A DNA stretch of 16,767 nt from JBFMDN01 sp040753915 (lineage in GTDB: Bacteria > Desulfobacterota > Desulfomonilia > Desulfomonilales > Desulfomonilaceae). Below are positions 6,689-15,016 of the stretch, one piece after another (position 1 is the first letter of the stretch; every line of letters begins with the position of its first letter). The position numbers and the translations under genes are program-made. The notes beneath the pieces are model-generated. The model was given only the letters and a program-made list of their open reading frames with translations, was not told the DNA's origin and did not search any database. The stretch is taken from contig JBFMDN010000092.1 of NCBI GenBank assembly GCA_040753915.1, positions 1 through 16,767 of the forward strand, given 5' to 3'.

Positions 6689-7405
6689 CTAATGCGCTTT
6701 ATCAGACAGCAAGTCAGCCTGCTTCGGATGCGGGCCCATCCAGGTCACAGCGCCGGTTTCTATGTCATAGACCGCCCCTTCCACTTTGAGCTTGCCGGAC
6801 CTGACCCGGGCGACAGTTATGGGGCTGGTGCGGAAAACGTCTTCAATGGCCTGCCACACGTTAGTTCTGATGGCCTCGTCTATGAGCTTCTCTCCGGTGG
6901 CGGACGGATGGTTCGTCTTTGCGGTGGTCACAGCCGTAAAAATGGCGTTGCGTATGGGAATGATGTTCCCGTGAAGGTCCGCTCCTTTTACAACTGCGCT
7001 CACAGCCCCGCAATTCGTGTGTCCCAAGACGATAAATACCGGCGTACCCAGATGGTCTACGGCATATTCGATGGAGCCGGTTTCATCCGTGTTTGCCACG
7101 TTGCCCGCAACTCGGATCACGAATATGTCACCCACCCCTCTGTCAAAGAGGACTTCCACAGGCACACGGGAATCCGAGCAGGACAGTATGGCTGCGAAGG
7201 GCTGCTGACCCTTGGTCGCTGTGGAAATCCGTCTCTTGATTCCTTGATTTGGATGCTGTGCCTGAGAAGAGACGTAACGCTCATTCCCTTCTTTGAGCAG
7301 CGCCAAGGCTTCATCGGCAGACATTGCCGGCGCACCTGCAGCCGCCCAACCAAACCCCAAGCACAGGATCAGGCCCGTCACCATAAGGGCCAATATGGTC
7401 CTCAT
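6689..7405 (-). CDS. Exported beta-class carbonic anhydrase
   Basis: Zinc enzyme interconverting CO2 and bicarbonate. The 238 residues begin with a clear signal peptide: MRT, a hydrophobic run to about residue 22, then AAAGAP as a likely cleavage site. The enzyme should therefore work in the periplasm. Beta-class hallmarks are SCSDSR (Cys76, with the Asp78-Arg80 dyad) and GHTNCGA (His129, Cys132), which supply the three protein zinc ligands and the gating Asp. FDRGVGDIFVIRVAGN, typical of the family, lies between them. The start is fixed by GGGAGG five bases upstream. Periplasmic beta-enzymes occur in many Proteobacteria; here it could trap or release CO2 for carboxylating or formate/acetate metabolism. 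The GcvH-like gene follows it on the same strand. Confidence 0.95.
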   Translation of the reverse strand: MRTILALMVTGLILCLGFGWAAAGAPAMSADEALALLKEGNERYVSSQAQHPNQGIKRRISTATKGQQPFAAILSCSDSRVPVEVLFDRGVGDIFVIRVAGNVANTDETGSIEYAVDHLGTPVFIVLGHTNCGAVSAVVKGADLHGNIIPIRNAIFTAVTTAKTNHPSATGEKLIDEAIRTNVWQAIEDVFRTSPITVARVRSGKLKVEGAVYDIETGAVTWMGPHPKQADLLSDKAH

Positions 7406-7570
7406 CTATACCTCCCGACTATTCATGATGTTTCAAGCACACGGTGTCCTGTAATGTACCCTTTAAGACGAATCAAGAAAAAACCGGCACGAGTCGGTCA
7501 AAGTCTTTCCGGCTCACGCCCCTCAGGACTGCAGCGTTCAGGCAGTTCTTCTCTTTTCCCTGACAAGTCA

Positions 7571-7599
7571 TTGACTTGATCTGCGTCTCGGTTTACGCT
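7571..7599 (+). promoter_or_regulatory. Candidate promoter of the sensor-kinase operon
   Basis: TTGACT (7571-7576) and TACGCT (7594-7599) are 17 bases apart, with a good -35 and a weak -10. It would start transcription near 7606, about 85 bases before the first kinase gene. A second perfect TTGACA at 7604-7609 has no acceptable -10 at normal spacing. The weak -10 suggests either low constitutive expression or activator dependence. Confidence 0.4.
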
Positions 7600-7691
7600 C
7601 CCTTTGACAAAACACTCAATGGTTCAGAGCCTGGTCACAGACCTTTTTTGTAAGAGCAGCGGGAGACATTTGATGGAAGGAGTGGTGGGTG

Positions 7692-10550
7692 ATGGGCAAC
7701 CCCTTTAGCACGAAGACCTATTTGGCCCTGGCGCTCGGTCTGCTGTTCGCAACCTTGTCGATTGTCGTGGTGGTGCTAGTGAACATTGGCATGAAGCGCC
7801 TTGCGCTTACCGATGCTGAGCAGGCAGCCCGCATGCTGCTCGATCACAATCTCGCCATTCACACGTATTTCTCGCAGGACCTCAAGCCAAAGCTCTTTGA
7901 ACAGCTCGGTCCGATTACCTCGAAAGACTACTTTGAGCCTGTGTGGATGTCATCAACCTATGCAATCAGGAAAATGGATAAGTATTTCCGTCACTTCAAT
8001 CCAAGCCCCTATTATTACAAGGAGTGCGCCATAAACGCCCGGTCTCCCGAAAACGAGGCGGACGATCACGAGAGGGCATTTCTCCTGGACCTCCAGAGAA
8101 ATCCCCACCTGACAACGAAGTCAGCAATTCGCGTCTTGGACGACAAACCCTATTTTACTCTTCTGAGACGCGGGGAAACAATGGAAGAGTCTTGCTTGCG
8201 TTGTCACAGCTCTCCTGAACAGGCACCGGGGGATTTAGTCCGACATTACGGCCCTGACCGCAGTTTCCACAGAAGAGTCGACGAAGTGGCGCAAGCCATC
8301 TCCGTAAGAATTCCGCTTTCAGGGGCTTTCTCCAGCGCCACCCGCTTCTCTTATTACTTATCTGGATTGTTATTGGTAGTGCTTGGTGGTGGCTTCCTTT
8401 TGATATGGATTGGGAACGAGCGACTCGTGATAGGCCCCTTGGCGGAAATTCAAGAACACGCCGTGCTGATAGCGTCTGAGCACGAAAGGCTTGGGGAGAC
8501 CATTCCTGAGCCGAAGGTGAGAGAAGTTCGTGATCTCGTTGCCGCGTTCAACAGGATGTCAATCGAGTTGAGGAAGACGAATGATGAGCAGGAACAACGG
8601 ATCATTGAGCGCACGAAGGAGTTGGCCATCGAGCGCGAGCGGTTGGAAGTTACTCTGCGCTCCATAGGGGACGGGGTCATCAGCACTGACACGAAAGGCA
8701 GGATCACCGCGCTCAACCGCCGAGCAGAAGAGCTCACTGGATGGACCGAGGCCGAAGCGCGGGGGAATCCGCTGCAAGAGGTGTTTGTCATTGTCAACGC
8801 TCTGACTCGTGAAGCCTGTGGAAACCCAGTGGATAAAGTTCTGAAGACAGGTGAGAGCGTCGGACTTGCCAACAACACGATGCTGATAGCCAAGGACGGA
8901 AAGGAGCGCATATTGGCTGACAGCGGTGCCCCAATTCGGGCCGAGAGCGGCGAGATCTTGGGCGTCGTCATCGTATTTAGGGATGTAACTGAGAAAGTTC
9001 GACAAGAAGAAGCCTTGGCCAAGAGTGAAGCCCTTTTGAGGGAAGCTCAGCGGGTTGCCCACATCGGCCACTGGGAACTGGAGAGCTTGCCTGGCACTTC
9101 CACTTGGTCTGAGGAGATATTTCACATATTTGGACTCGATCCTGAAAAGGGTGAGCCTTCCCTTGGCGCATACAGGGACATTATCCATTTGGACGACTGG
9201 GAATTGCTGGAACGGTCGGTCGAGGCCTTGAGCAGTGAAGGCGCACCTTTTGACATCGAGTTTCGAGTGATCCGGCCAGACGGCAGCATCCGATGGGTGA
9301 ACGCCAAAGGTTACCCGCAGAGAAATGCTCAGGGTGAGATCATTCGACTATTCGGAACTGCTCAGGACATCACCGAACGCAAGAAGACTGAGCAGGAGCG
9401 GGAGAGCTTGCGCAGCCAGCTTTTCCAAGCACAGAAGATGGAAGCTGTCGTGACCCTGACTGGTGGCATTGCCCACGACTTCAACAATCTGCTCACCATC
9501 ATCAACGGTTACACGGAATTGATACTCTCGGAAAAAACAGAGGAAGATCCGGAATATTCGGACCTGCAGAAGATTGTGCAAACGGGCCGCAAGGGCGCAG
9601 AGTTGGTCCAGAAGTTGCTAGCGTTGAGCAAGAAAGGGGAGATCGAACCTCATGAATTGAACCTCAATCGGGTTGTCGAACAAGCGGTAGCCTTTATGGA
9701 AAGGACTTTTCCCAAGGCGATCGAAATTGAGACGATTCTTGAGCAGGACCTAGACATGATCAACGCAGACGCATCTCAGATCGAGCAGGTTCTCATGAAT
9801 CTGTGCATCAACGCCAAGGAAGCCATGCCTGAGGGGGGAAGCATCACGATTGAAACGAGGAACACCTTGGTAGACGAAGAATACTGTCGGCTGCATACCA
9901 ACGCCAAGGCAGGGCCCCATGTCTTAATAGCGATCGCGGACACGGGCACCGGCATGACCAAAGAGACGGCGGAGAGGGTCTTCGATCCCTTCTTTACGAC
10001 CAAGGGATGGGACTTCAAGAAGGGTACCGGCCTGAGTCTTCCTGTCGCGAAGGGTATCGTGGAACAACATGGAGGCTGGATTACGTGCGAGAGTGAGCCG
10101 GGAAAGGGAACGACATTCACCGTGTACTTGCCGGCTGTTCATGGGCCTTGGGTCGAGAACAGGCCGAAAACTGAAGGACACGATGCTGCGGGCGGGAAGA
10201 TACTCCTGGTTGATGATGAAGAGTATGTCCTCGACCTTGGCAAACGCATCCTGGAACGAGCGGGCTATCCCGTGATTACCGCGTCGAGCGGCGAGGAGGC
10301 TTTGAAGATCTACGCAAGGGAACCGTCGGACATAGGACTCATAGTAGTCGATCTCATGATGCCTCAAATGGGGGGCGAGAAATGCATTGAACAACTTCTC
10401 CAGATCAATCCCCGAGCGAAGGTAATCGTCTCGACGGGGCACTCACTGGACTCAGCGGAAAGCCTGCGTCTCCGACTATCGGCAAGACGCTTTGTGAAGA
10501 AACCGTATGAGATGGGGCAACTAATCCAAGCCGTTCAGGACCTCTTATGA
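7692..10550 (+). CDS. Hybrid histidine kinase with DUF3365/Tll0287-like heme-motif sensor, two PAS domains and a receiver
   Basis: Membrane sensor kinase of 952 residues. Order: membrane helix (about 10-33); periplasmic DUF3365/Tll0287-like domain (45-215) containing CLRCH (168-172), the CxxCH motif for covalent heme; second helix (221-241); HAMP-like and coiled-coil linker (to 320); PAS (320-438); PAS_3-type domain (447-566); HisKA with IAHDFNN (His595); HATPase with N-box Asn703/707 and DTGTGM; and a C-terminal receiver with the acidic pair, phospho-acceptor Asp887, Thr915 and Lys936/937. The G2 box reads GTGLSL rather than GTGLGL, an unusual Gly-to-Ser change. Redox or ligand sensing at heme is known or suspected for this sensor family. 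AAGGAG precedes either GTG 7689 or ATG 7692. The gene heads a four-gene operon and lacks an output domain. Confidence 0.93.
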   Translation: MGNPFSTKTYLALALGLLFATLSIVVVVLVNIGMKRLALTDAEQAARMLLDHNLAIHTYFSQDLKPKLFEQLGPITSKDYFEPVWMSSTYAIRKMDKYFRHFNPSPYYYKECAINARSPENEADDHERAFLLDLQRNPHLTTKSAIRVLDDKPYFTLLRRGETMEESCLRCHSSPEQAPGDLVRHYGPDRSFHRRVDEVAQAISVRIPLSGAFSSATRFSYYLSGLLLVVLGGGFLLIWIGNERLVIGPLAEIQEHAVLIASEHERLGETIPEPKVREVRDLVAAFNRMSIELRKTNDEQEQRIIERTKELAIERERLEVTLRSIGDGVISTDTKGRITALNRRAEELTGWTEAEARGNPLQEVFVIVNALTREACGNPVDKVLKTGESVGLANNTMLIAKDGKERILADSGAPIRAESGEILGVVIVFRDVTEKVRQEEALAKSEALLREAQRVAHIGHWELESLPGTSTWSEEIFHIFGLDPEKGEPSLGAYRDIIHLDDWELLERSVEALSSEGAPFDIEFRVIRPDGSIRWVNAKGYPQRNAQGEIIRLFGTAQDITERKKTEQERESLRSQLFQAQKMEAVVTLTGGIAHDFNNLLTIINGYTELILSEKTEEDPEYSDLQKIVQTGRKGAELVQKLLALSKKGEIEPHELNLNRVVEQAVAFMERTFPKAIEIETILEQDLDMINADASQIEQVLMNLCINAKEAMPEGGSITIETRNTLVDEEYCRLHTNAKAGPHVLIAIADTGTGMTKETAERVFDPFFTTKGWDFKKGTGLSLPVAKGIVEQHGGWITCESEPGKGTTFTVYLPAVHGPWVENRPKTEGHDAAGGKILLVDDEEYVLDLGKRILERAGYPVITASSGEEALKIYAREPSDIGLIVVDLMMPQMGGEKCIEQLLQINPRAKVIVSTGHSLDSAESLRLRLSARRFVKKPYEMGQLIQAVQDLL

Positions 10551-10620
10551 AACAGGTTACGGGCCAAGGTGACAGCCCCGACCGCATCCACGGGAAAATG
10601 AAAGAGAGGTGGAGGCTCAT

Positions 10621-13600
10621 TTGATCATTCTCAACCTCATCCAAAACGTCGCTCTCCTGGTCGCACTGGCGGCGACATACCAGGTTATCGGATCGACCTT
10701 TGAAAAAAACAGCGTTGGACACCAGATATTATCCGGCATCCTCTTCGGAGGAGTGGGGCTAGTGGGCATGATGACCCCTCTGAATTTTATGCCCGGTATT
10801 ATCATCGACGGTCGATCGATTATTCTGGGTGTTTCGGGTTTGTTTGGCGGCCCCCTGGTTGCTTCAATTGCCGCGACCATGTGCGGCGCCTATCGGCTTT
10901 GGCTGGGCGGAGCCGGGGCCTGGGTCGGCGTCGGCGTGATAATGGAATCGGCAGCCCTTGGCGTAATACTCTATTTCTTGCGGAAGGGGGCTCACGCCCA
11001 ACTAACCTTATTCTCGCTCTATGTTTTCGGCTTGCTTGTGCACGTCATCATGCTGGGGCTGATGATGGCGCTTCCTGGTGGAGCAGGCTTAGAGGTTATT
11101 CGGCAACTAGCTCTGCCGATTCTTATTGTCTATCCCTTCGCTACGATGCTGATTTGTCGCCTCTTTCTGGACTACGAGCACCAGATAGAGAATAGGAAAG
11201 CCTTGCGGGAAAGCGAAAGGAAGTATCGAGATCTAGTCCAGAATGCCAACAGTGCAATAATCAGGTGGAAGGCCGATGGTACCATCACGTACCTCAACGA
11301 GTACGCGCAGTCGCTCTTTGGTTACAGTCAAGACGAGGCAGTTGGAGAACACGTCGGCATCCTGATTCCCAAAAGAGAATCTACAGGCCGCGACTTGACC
11401 ACAATGGTCGAGGATATCGCCACCCATCCTGAGCTCTACGTCAACAGCGTCAATGAAAACGTCTGCCGCGACGGTCGCCGGATCTGGATGGCGTGGACCC
11501 ACGAAGCCATTGTCGATGAAGCTCAGAGAGTTACGGAGATTCTTGCCGTGGGGTCGGACATCACAGCGCTCAAGCAAGCAGAGCAAGATCTGAAGAATGC
11601 TGAAAACCGATACAGGAGTGTCTTCGCGAACGCAGCAATCGGAGTCGACTTAGTGGATGCCGAAGGACGTCTCCTCGAGGTAAATGCTTCTCTTGCCCAA
11701 ATGCTGGGATACTCAGTGGATGAGCTCACGGATCTGACAATATTCGATATCACGCATCCTGAGGACCTGGATGATTCACGGTCACGGTATCAGAAAATGG
11801 TTCAAGGGCGGGCGGACTCTTACCGGTTCGAGAAACGCTATGTGCGGAAAGACGGAACCACCGTTTGGGCTGACGTGTCAATATCTCCGGTTCGAGGTCC
11901 TGACGGAAAGCACGTGGCAACCATAGGGGTAATTGCCGACATCACTGACAGAAAGAAGTCAGAGGAAGAATTGAGGATTTCTCATCACCGTCTCGACCAA
12001 ATCATTCAGTTTCTCCCGGACGCGACGATGGTCATAGACTCCGACGGTCGTCTCATAGCCTGGAACAAGGCTATGGAGGAGTTGACCGGTGTCCCTGGTT
12101 TCACAATGCTCGGCAAAGGCGATTACGAGTATGCCCTCCCCTTTTACGGCACGAGACGCCCCGTCATGCTGGATCTGGTCCTCAATTTCGACGAAGAGGT
12201 CGCCTCAAGATACCTGTTCGTAAAACGGGAAGGGAACCAGATCGTCTCCGAGACCTACCTTCCCGATTTTCGCGGTCAAGGTCCAACGTGGTTTTGGAAT
12301 GTGGCTGCGCCTCTGTACGACGCGGATGGACACGTGGTGGGTGCAATCGAGTCCGTCCGGAACATCACGGAGCTCAAGAAGTCAGAAGAGGCTTTACGTG
12401 CAAGCGAGGAACGTTTCCGAATCCTCGCGAACGGCGCTTTCGAGGGTATCGTGATAAGCAAAGAAGGTGTGATTCTGGACTGCAATGACGTGTTCTGCAA
12501 GATGTCGGGATATTCTCTAGATCAACTCATCGGGATGAACGTTGTCGACATGGTCGTCCCCGAGTACAAGGGTATTGCCCTCCAACACATGCTCTCAGGA
12601 AGCGAAGACGAGTATGAATCTGCAATCTTGCGCAAAGACGGTAGAATAGTCCCAATCAAAGTCAAGGGCAAGAACTTTCCTTATGAAGGAGGCACTGCCC
12701 GAATAGCGTCCGTTCGAGACATGTCAGAAGCAAGAAAGGCACAGGAAGCTCAGAAACGCCTTGCAACCGCCATAGAGCAAGCTGCCGAAGGGGTTCTGAT
12801 CACGGACAAGGACGGAGTGATTCAGTACGTGAACCCGGCGGTCGAAAGGATCACTGGCTTCAGCCGGGAAGAGCTGGTGGGAAACACACCTCGGATTTTC
12901 CAGAGCGGAGAGCATGATCCGACTTTCTATCGTAATTTGTGGGATACCATCAAGTCCGGCAAAACCTGGTCTGGACGGTTTACAAACCGGAAGAAGGACG
13001 GACGCATCTATTACGAAGATGCCACGGTCTCACCGGTAAAAGGCACATCAGGTAAGATCATGAACTTTGTGGCTGTGAAGCGTGATATCACAGAGACCCT
13101 GGAGCTGTCCAAGCAGCTTTACCAGGCCCAGAAGATGGAAGCGGTGGGGACTCTGGCAGGAGGCATTGCCCATGATTTCAACAACATCTTACAGGTAGTT
13201 CTCGGATACTCGGAATTGGTTCTTTCGGACGAACAGTTGCCAAGCCGATTCAGAGAAGACTTGGCAAGGATAAATCAGGCGTCACGAAATGGCGCGGACC
13301 TTGTCCAAAGATTGCTGACATTTAGCAGAAAGACCGAGATAAAGCCCCTTCACATCAATCTGAACAGACGAATAGAGCAACTGCGAAAGATGCTGTCGCG
13401 CACCATATCCAAGTTGATCCACATAGAGCTTATCCTGGCCGACGACCTCGCCGCCATAAACGCCGATCCCACTCAGGTGGATCAGGTCCTTGTGAATCTT
13501 GCCGTCAACGCAAGGGACGCCATGCCGACGGGAGGCAGGCTCATCATCGAGACGAAGAATGTAACCCTTGACGAGGACTATAGCCGGGCTCACCTTGGTG

Positions 13601-14262
13601 CCACACCGGGTCGGTATGTTCTTCTTACCGTGTCGGACACCGGTCACGGTATGGACAGAGAAACCTTGCAGCACATTTTCGAGCCCTTTTTCACAACCAA
13701 AGATCAGGGAGAAGGCACCGGTCTGGGGCTTGCCACTGTGTACGGAATTGTCAAGCAGCACCGGGGGTACATTATGTGTTACAGCGAACCTGGTGCGGGA
13801 ACAACGTTCAAGATATATTTTCCTGCAATCGTCGCTGACAAAGAGCTCACGGGAACGGCAGTGAAGATTATTCCTCGAAAGGGCTCCGGGACCATTCTTC
13901 TTGTGGACGATGAAGAGCATGTTCGTGACCTCGGAGTCCGGATTCTCACCAAGGCTGGTTACAAGGTTGTCACGGCATCCAACGGCAAAGAGGCCGTGAA
14001 CGTGTACGCACGACGAGGAGACGAAATCGCTCTTGTAATCCTGGATCTCATGATGCCAGAAATGGGTGGCAAGAAATGCCTCCTGGCCCTCCGAGAACTG
14101 AATCCTCAGGTCAAAGTGATCATAGCCAGCGGCTATTCAGCAAACGGGGCTACCAAGGAAACTCTTTCATCCGGAGCAAAAGGGTTCGTCAACAAGCCAT
14201 ACGACATACGCCAACTCTTGGACGTCGTCGGAAAAGTGCTAGCAGGGGAAAGAGCCATTTGA
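10621..14262 (+). CDS. Hybrid histidine kinase with 5TM-LytS-type membrane sensor, five PAS domains and a receiver
   Basis: Sensor kinase of 1213 residues. The N-terminal 185 residues form a multi-helix membrane domain of the 5TMR_LYT type (DGRSIILGVSGLFGG and YRLWLGGAG are characteristic). Five PAS domains follow at about 197-320, 328-445, 455-588, 595-705 and 712-826. Next come HisKA with AGGIAHDFNN (His851), HATPase with N-box Asn959/963, DTGHGM and GTGLGLAT, and a receiver with phospho-acceptor Asp1142 and Lys1192. All catalytic motifs are canonical. The start is taken as TTG 10621, five bases after GGAGG; a GTG four codons upstream has a poorer site. The gene is 70 bases downstream of the first kinase and the receivers are clearly related. 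Like that protein it has no effector domain, so phosphate probably moves to a partner by an Hpt or regulator encoded elsewhere. Confidence 0.93.
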   Translation: MIILNLIQNVALLVALAATYQVIGSTFEKNSVGHQILSGILFGGVGLVGMMTPLNFMPGIIIDGRSIILGVSGLFGGPLVASIAATMCGAYRLWLGGAGAWVGVGVIMESAALGVILYFLRKGAHAQLTLFSLYVFGLLVHVIMLGLMMALPGGAGLEVIRQLALPILIVYPFATMLICRLFLDYEHQIENRKALRESERKYRDLVQNANSAIIRWKADGTITYLNEYAQSLFGYSQDEAVGEHVGILIPKRESTGRDLTTMVEDIATHPELYVNSVNENVCRDGRRIWMAWTHEAIVDEAQRVTEILAVGSDITALKQAEQDLKNAENRYRSVFANAAIGVDLVDAEGRLLEVNASLAQMLGYSVDELTDLTIFDITHPEDLDDSRSRYQKMVQGRADSYRFEKRYVRKDGTTVWADVSISPVRGPDGKHVATIGVIADITDRKKSEEELRISHHRLDQIIQFLPDATMVIDSDGRLIAWNKAMEELTGVPGFTMLGKGDYEYALPFYGTRRPVMLDLVLNFDEEVASRYLFVKREGNQIVSETYLPDFRGQGPTWFWNVAAPLYDADGHVVGAIESVRNITELKKSEEALRASEERFRILANGAFEGIVISKEGVILDCNDVFCKMSGYSLDQLIGMNVVDMVVPEYKGIALQHMLSGSEDEYESAILRKDGRIVPIKVKGKNFPYEGGTARIASVRDMSEARKAQEAQKRLATAIEQAAEGVLITDKDGVIQYVNPAVERITGFSREELVGNTPRIFQSGEHDPTFYRNLWDTIKSGKTWSGRFTNRKKDGRIYYEDATVSPVKGTSGKIMNFVAVKRDITETLELSKQLYQAQKMEAVGTLAGGIAHDFNNILQVVLGYSELVLSDEQLPSRFREDLARINQASRNGADLVQRLLTFSRKTEIKPLHINLNRRIEQLRKMLSRTISKLIHIELILADDLAAINADPTQVDQVLVNLAVNARDAMPTGGRLIIETKNVTLDEDYSRAHLGATPGRYVLLTVSDTGHGMDRETLQHIFEPFFTTKDQGEGTGLGLATVYGIVKQHRGYIMCYSEPGAGTTFKIYFPAIVADKELTGTAVKIIPRKGSGTILLVDDEEHVRDLGVRILTKAGYKVVTASNGKEAVNVYARRGDEIALVILDLMMPEMGGKKCLLALRELNPQVKVIIASGYSANGATKETLSSGAKGFVNKPYDIRQLLDVVGKVLAGERAI

Positions 14263-14353
14263 TGAAGGTCGCCAGCGCCTCACATGAGGAGTGCCGGAAA
14301 ATCTCTGTGCGACAAGAAGCGAACCGCCTGTCAGGCACCTGAGGAGGGAAGAC

Positions 14354-15007
14354 ATGCATGTACACACTTCTAACCAGCCGGTTGTGCACCTTGGCTTCGG
14401 GGATTGGACCGCTAACTGGGGATTTCACATGTGCGGCCTGTACGAAACTGAGCAAGAGCGCGACGGTATCATCATGGGATTCTTGAACCAGGGTGACAGA
14501 GAAGGAGATCTACAGCTATACTGCCCGACTGAGAGGAGCGCAGAGAATTTCCGTGACGAATACGTGCGTCGGTTCCCGGAGACCCCTGATCGCCTCCACG
14601 ATCTCAACCGGTTTCAGATTCTGTCAGCCAGCGAGCTCTACTATCCTGATGGCACCTTTTCCCCGTGGGCCATGGACGAGGGCCTGAATGCCTTCTTCTC
14701 TCAAAGCCAGAAAGCGGGTCCACGGAACATACGGGCAACTGCTGAAATGGTCTGGGCGCTAGAAGCCATTCCCGGTATCGAGAATCTGATGGTCTACGAA
14801 TCCAGGCTGAACTACTTCATACCGGGAAAGCCCTGGGTCAGCATCTGTATGTACAATGTAAACAAGTTTTCGGGTGCGACCATCATGCAAGTACTGCGGA
14901 CTCATCCGTTCACGGTGAGTGGGGAAGCGATCTTCCAAAATCCCTACTTCGTTGACCCCGACCGCTGGCTGGCCGAGAATGCCCCGGAATTTCTTCCGTC
15001 CAAATAG
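14354..15007 (+). CDS. MEDS-domain (DcmR-type) sensory protein
   Basis: A stand-alone MEDS domain (methanogen/methylotroph DcmR sensory) of 217 residues. It shows the family's opening HMCGLYETEQERDGII with GFLNQGDREGD, the middle RATAEMVWALEAIPG, and the closing ICMYNVNKFSGATIMQVLRT, HPF and QNPYF. MEDS is a RecA/KaiC-like fold without the ATP P-loop; it was named from the dichloromethane regulator DcmR and is thought to sense small molecules or protein partners. The translation start is set by GGAGGG five bases before the ATG at 14354; the frame is open 63 bases further upstream. It lies 91 bases after the second kinase and 9 bases before the PAS protein, so it is part of the same operon. 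There is no DNA-binding domain, unlike DcmR. Confidence 0.85.
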   Translation: MHVHTSNQPVVHLGFGDWTANWGFHMCGLYETEQERDGIIMGFLNQGDREGDLQLYCPTERSAENFRDEYVRRFPETPDRLHDLNRFQILSASELYYPDGTFSPWAMDEGLNAFFSQSQKAGPRNIRATAEMVWALEAIPGIENLMVYESRLNYFIPGKPWVSICMYNVNKFSGATIMQVLRTHPFTVSGEAIFQNPYFVDPDRWLAENAPEFLPSK

Positions 15008-15016
15008 GAGCCAGAC

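Noticed and set aside
6656..7579. 307-codon plus-strand frame opposite the carbonic anhydrase
   Set aside because: The minus strand carries the complete zinc-site motifs, signal peptide and a strong ribosome site; the plus frame shows no family features and no good start.
7604..7632. Promoter from the perfect TTGACA at 7604
   Set aside because: At 17-base spacing the -10 would be GAGCCT, which is not acceptable; neighbouring spacings are no better.
5640..7633. 13-base match GGTTCAGAGCCTG at 5640 and 7621
   Set aside because: One or two exact matches of this length are expected by chance in a window of this size, and the flanks do not match.
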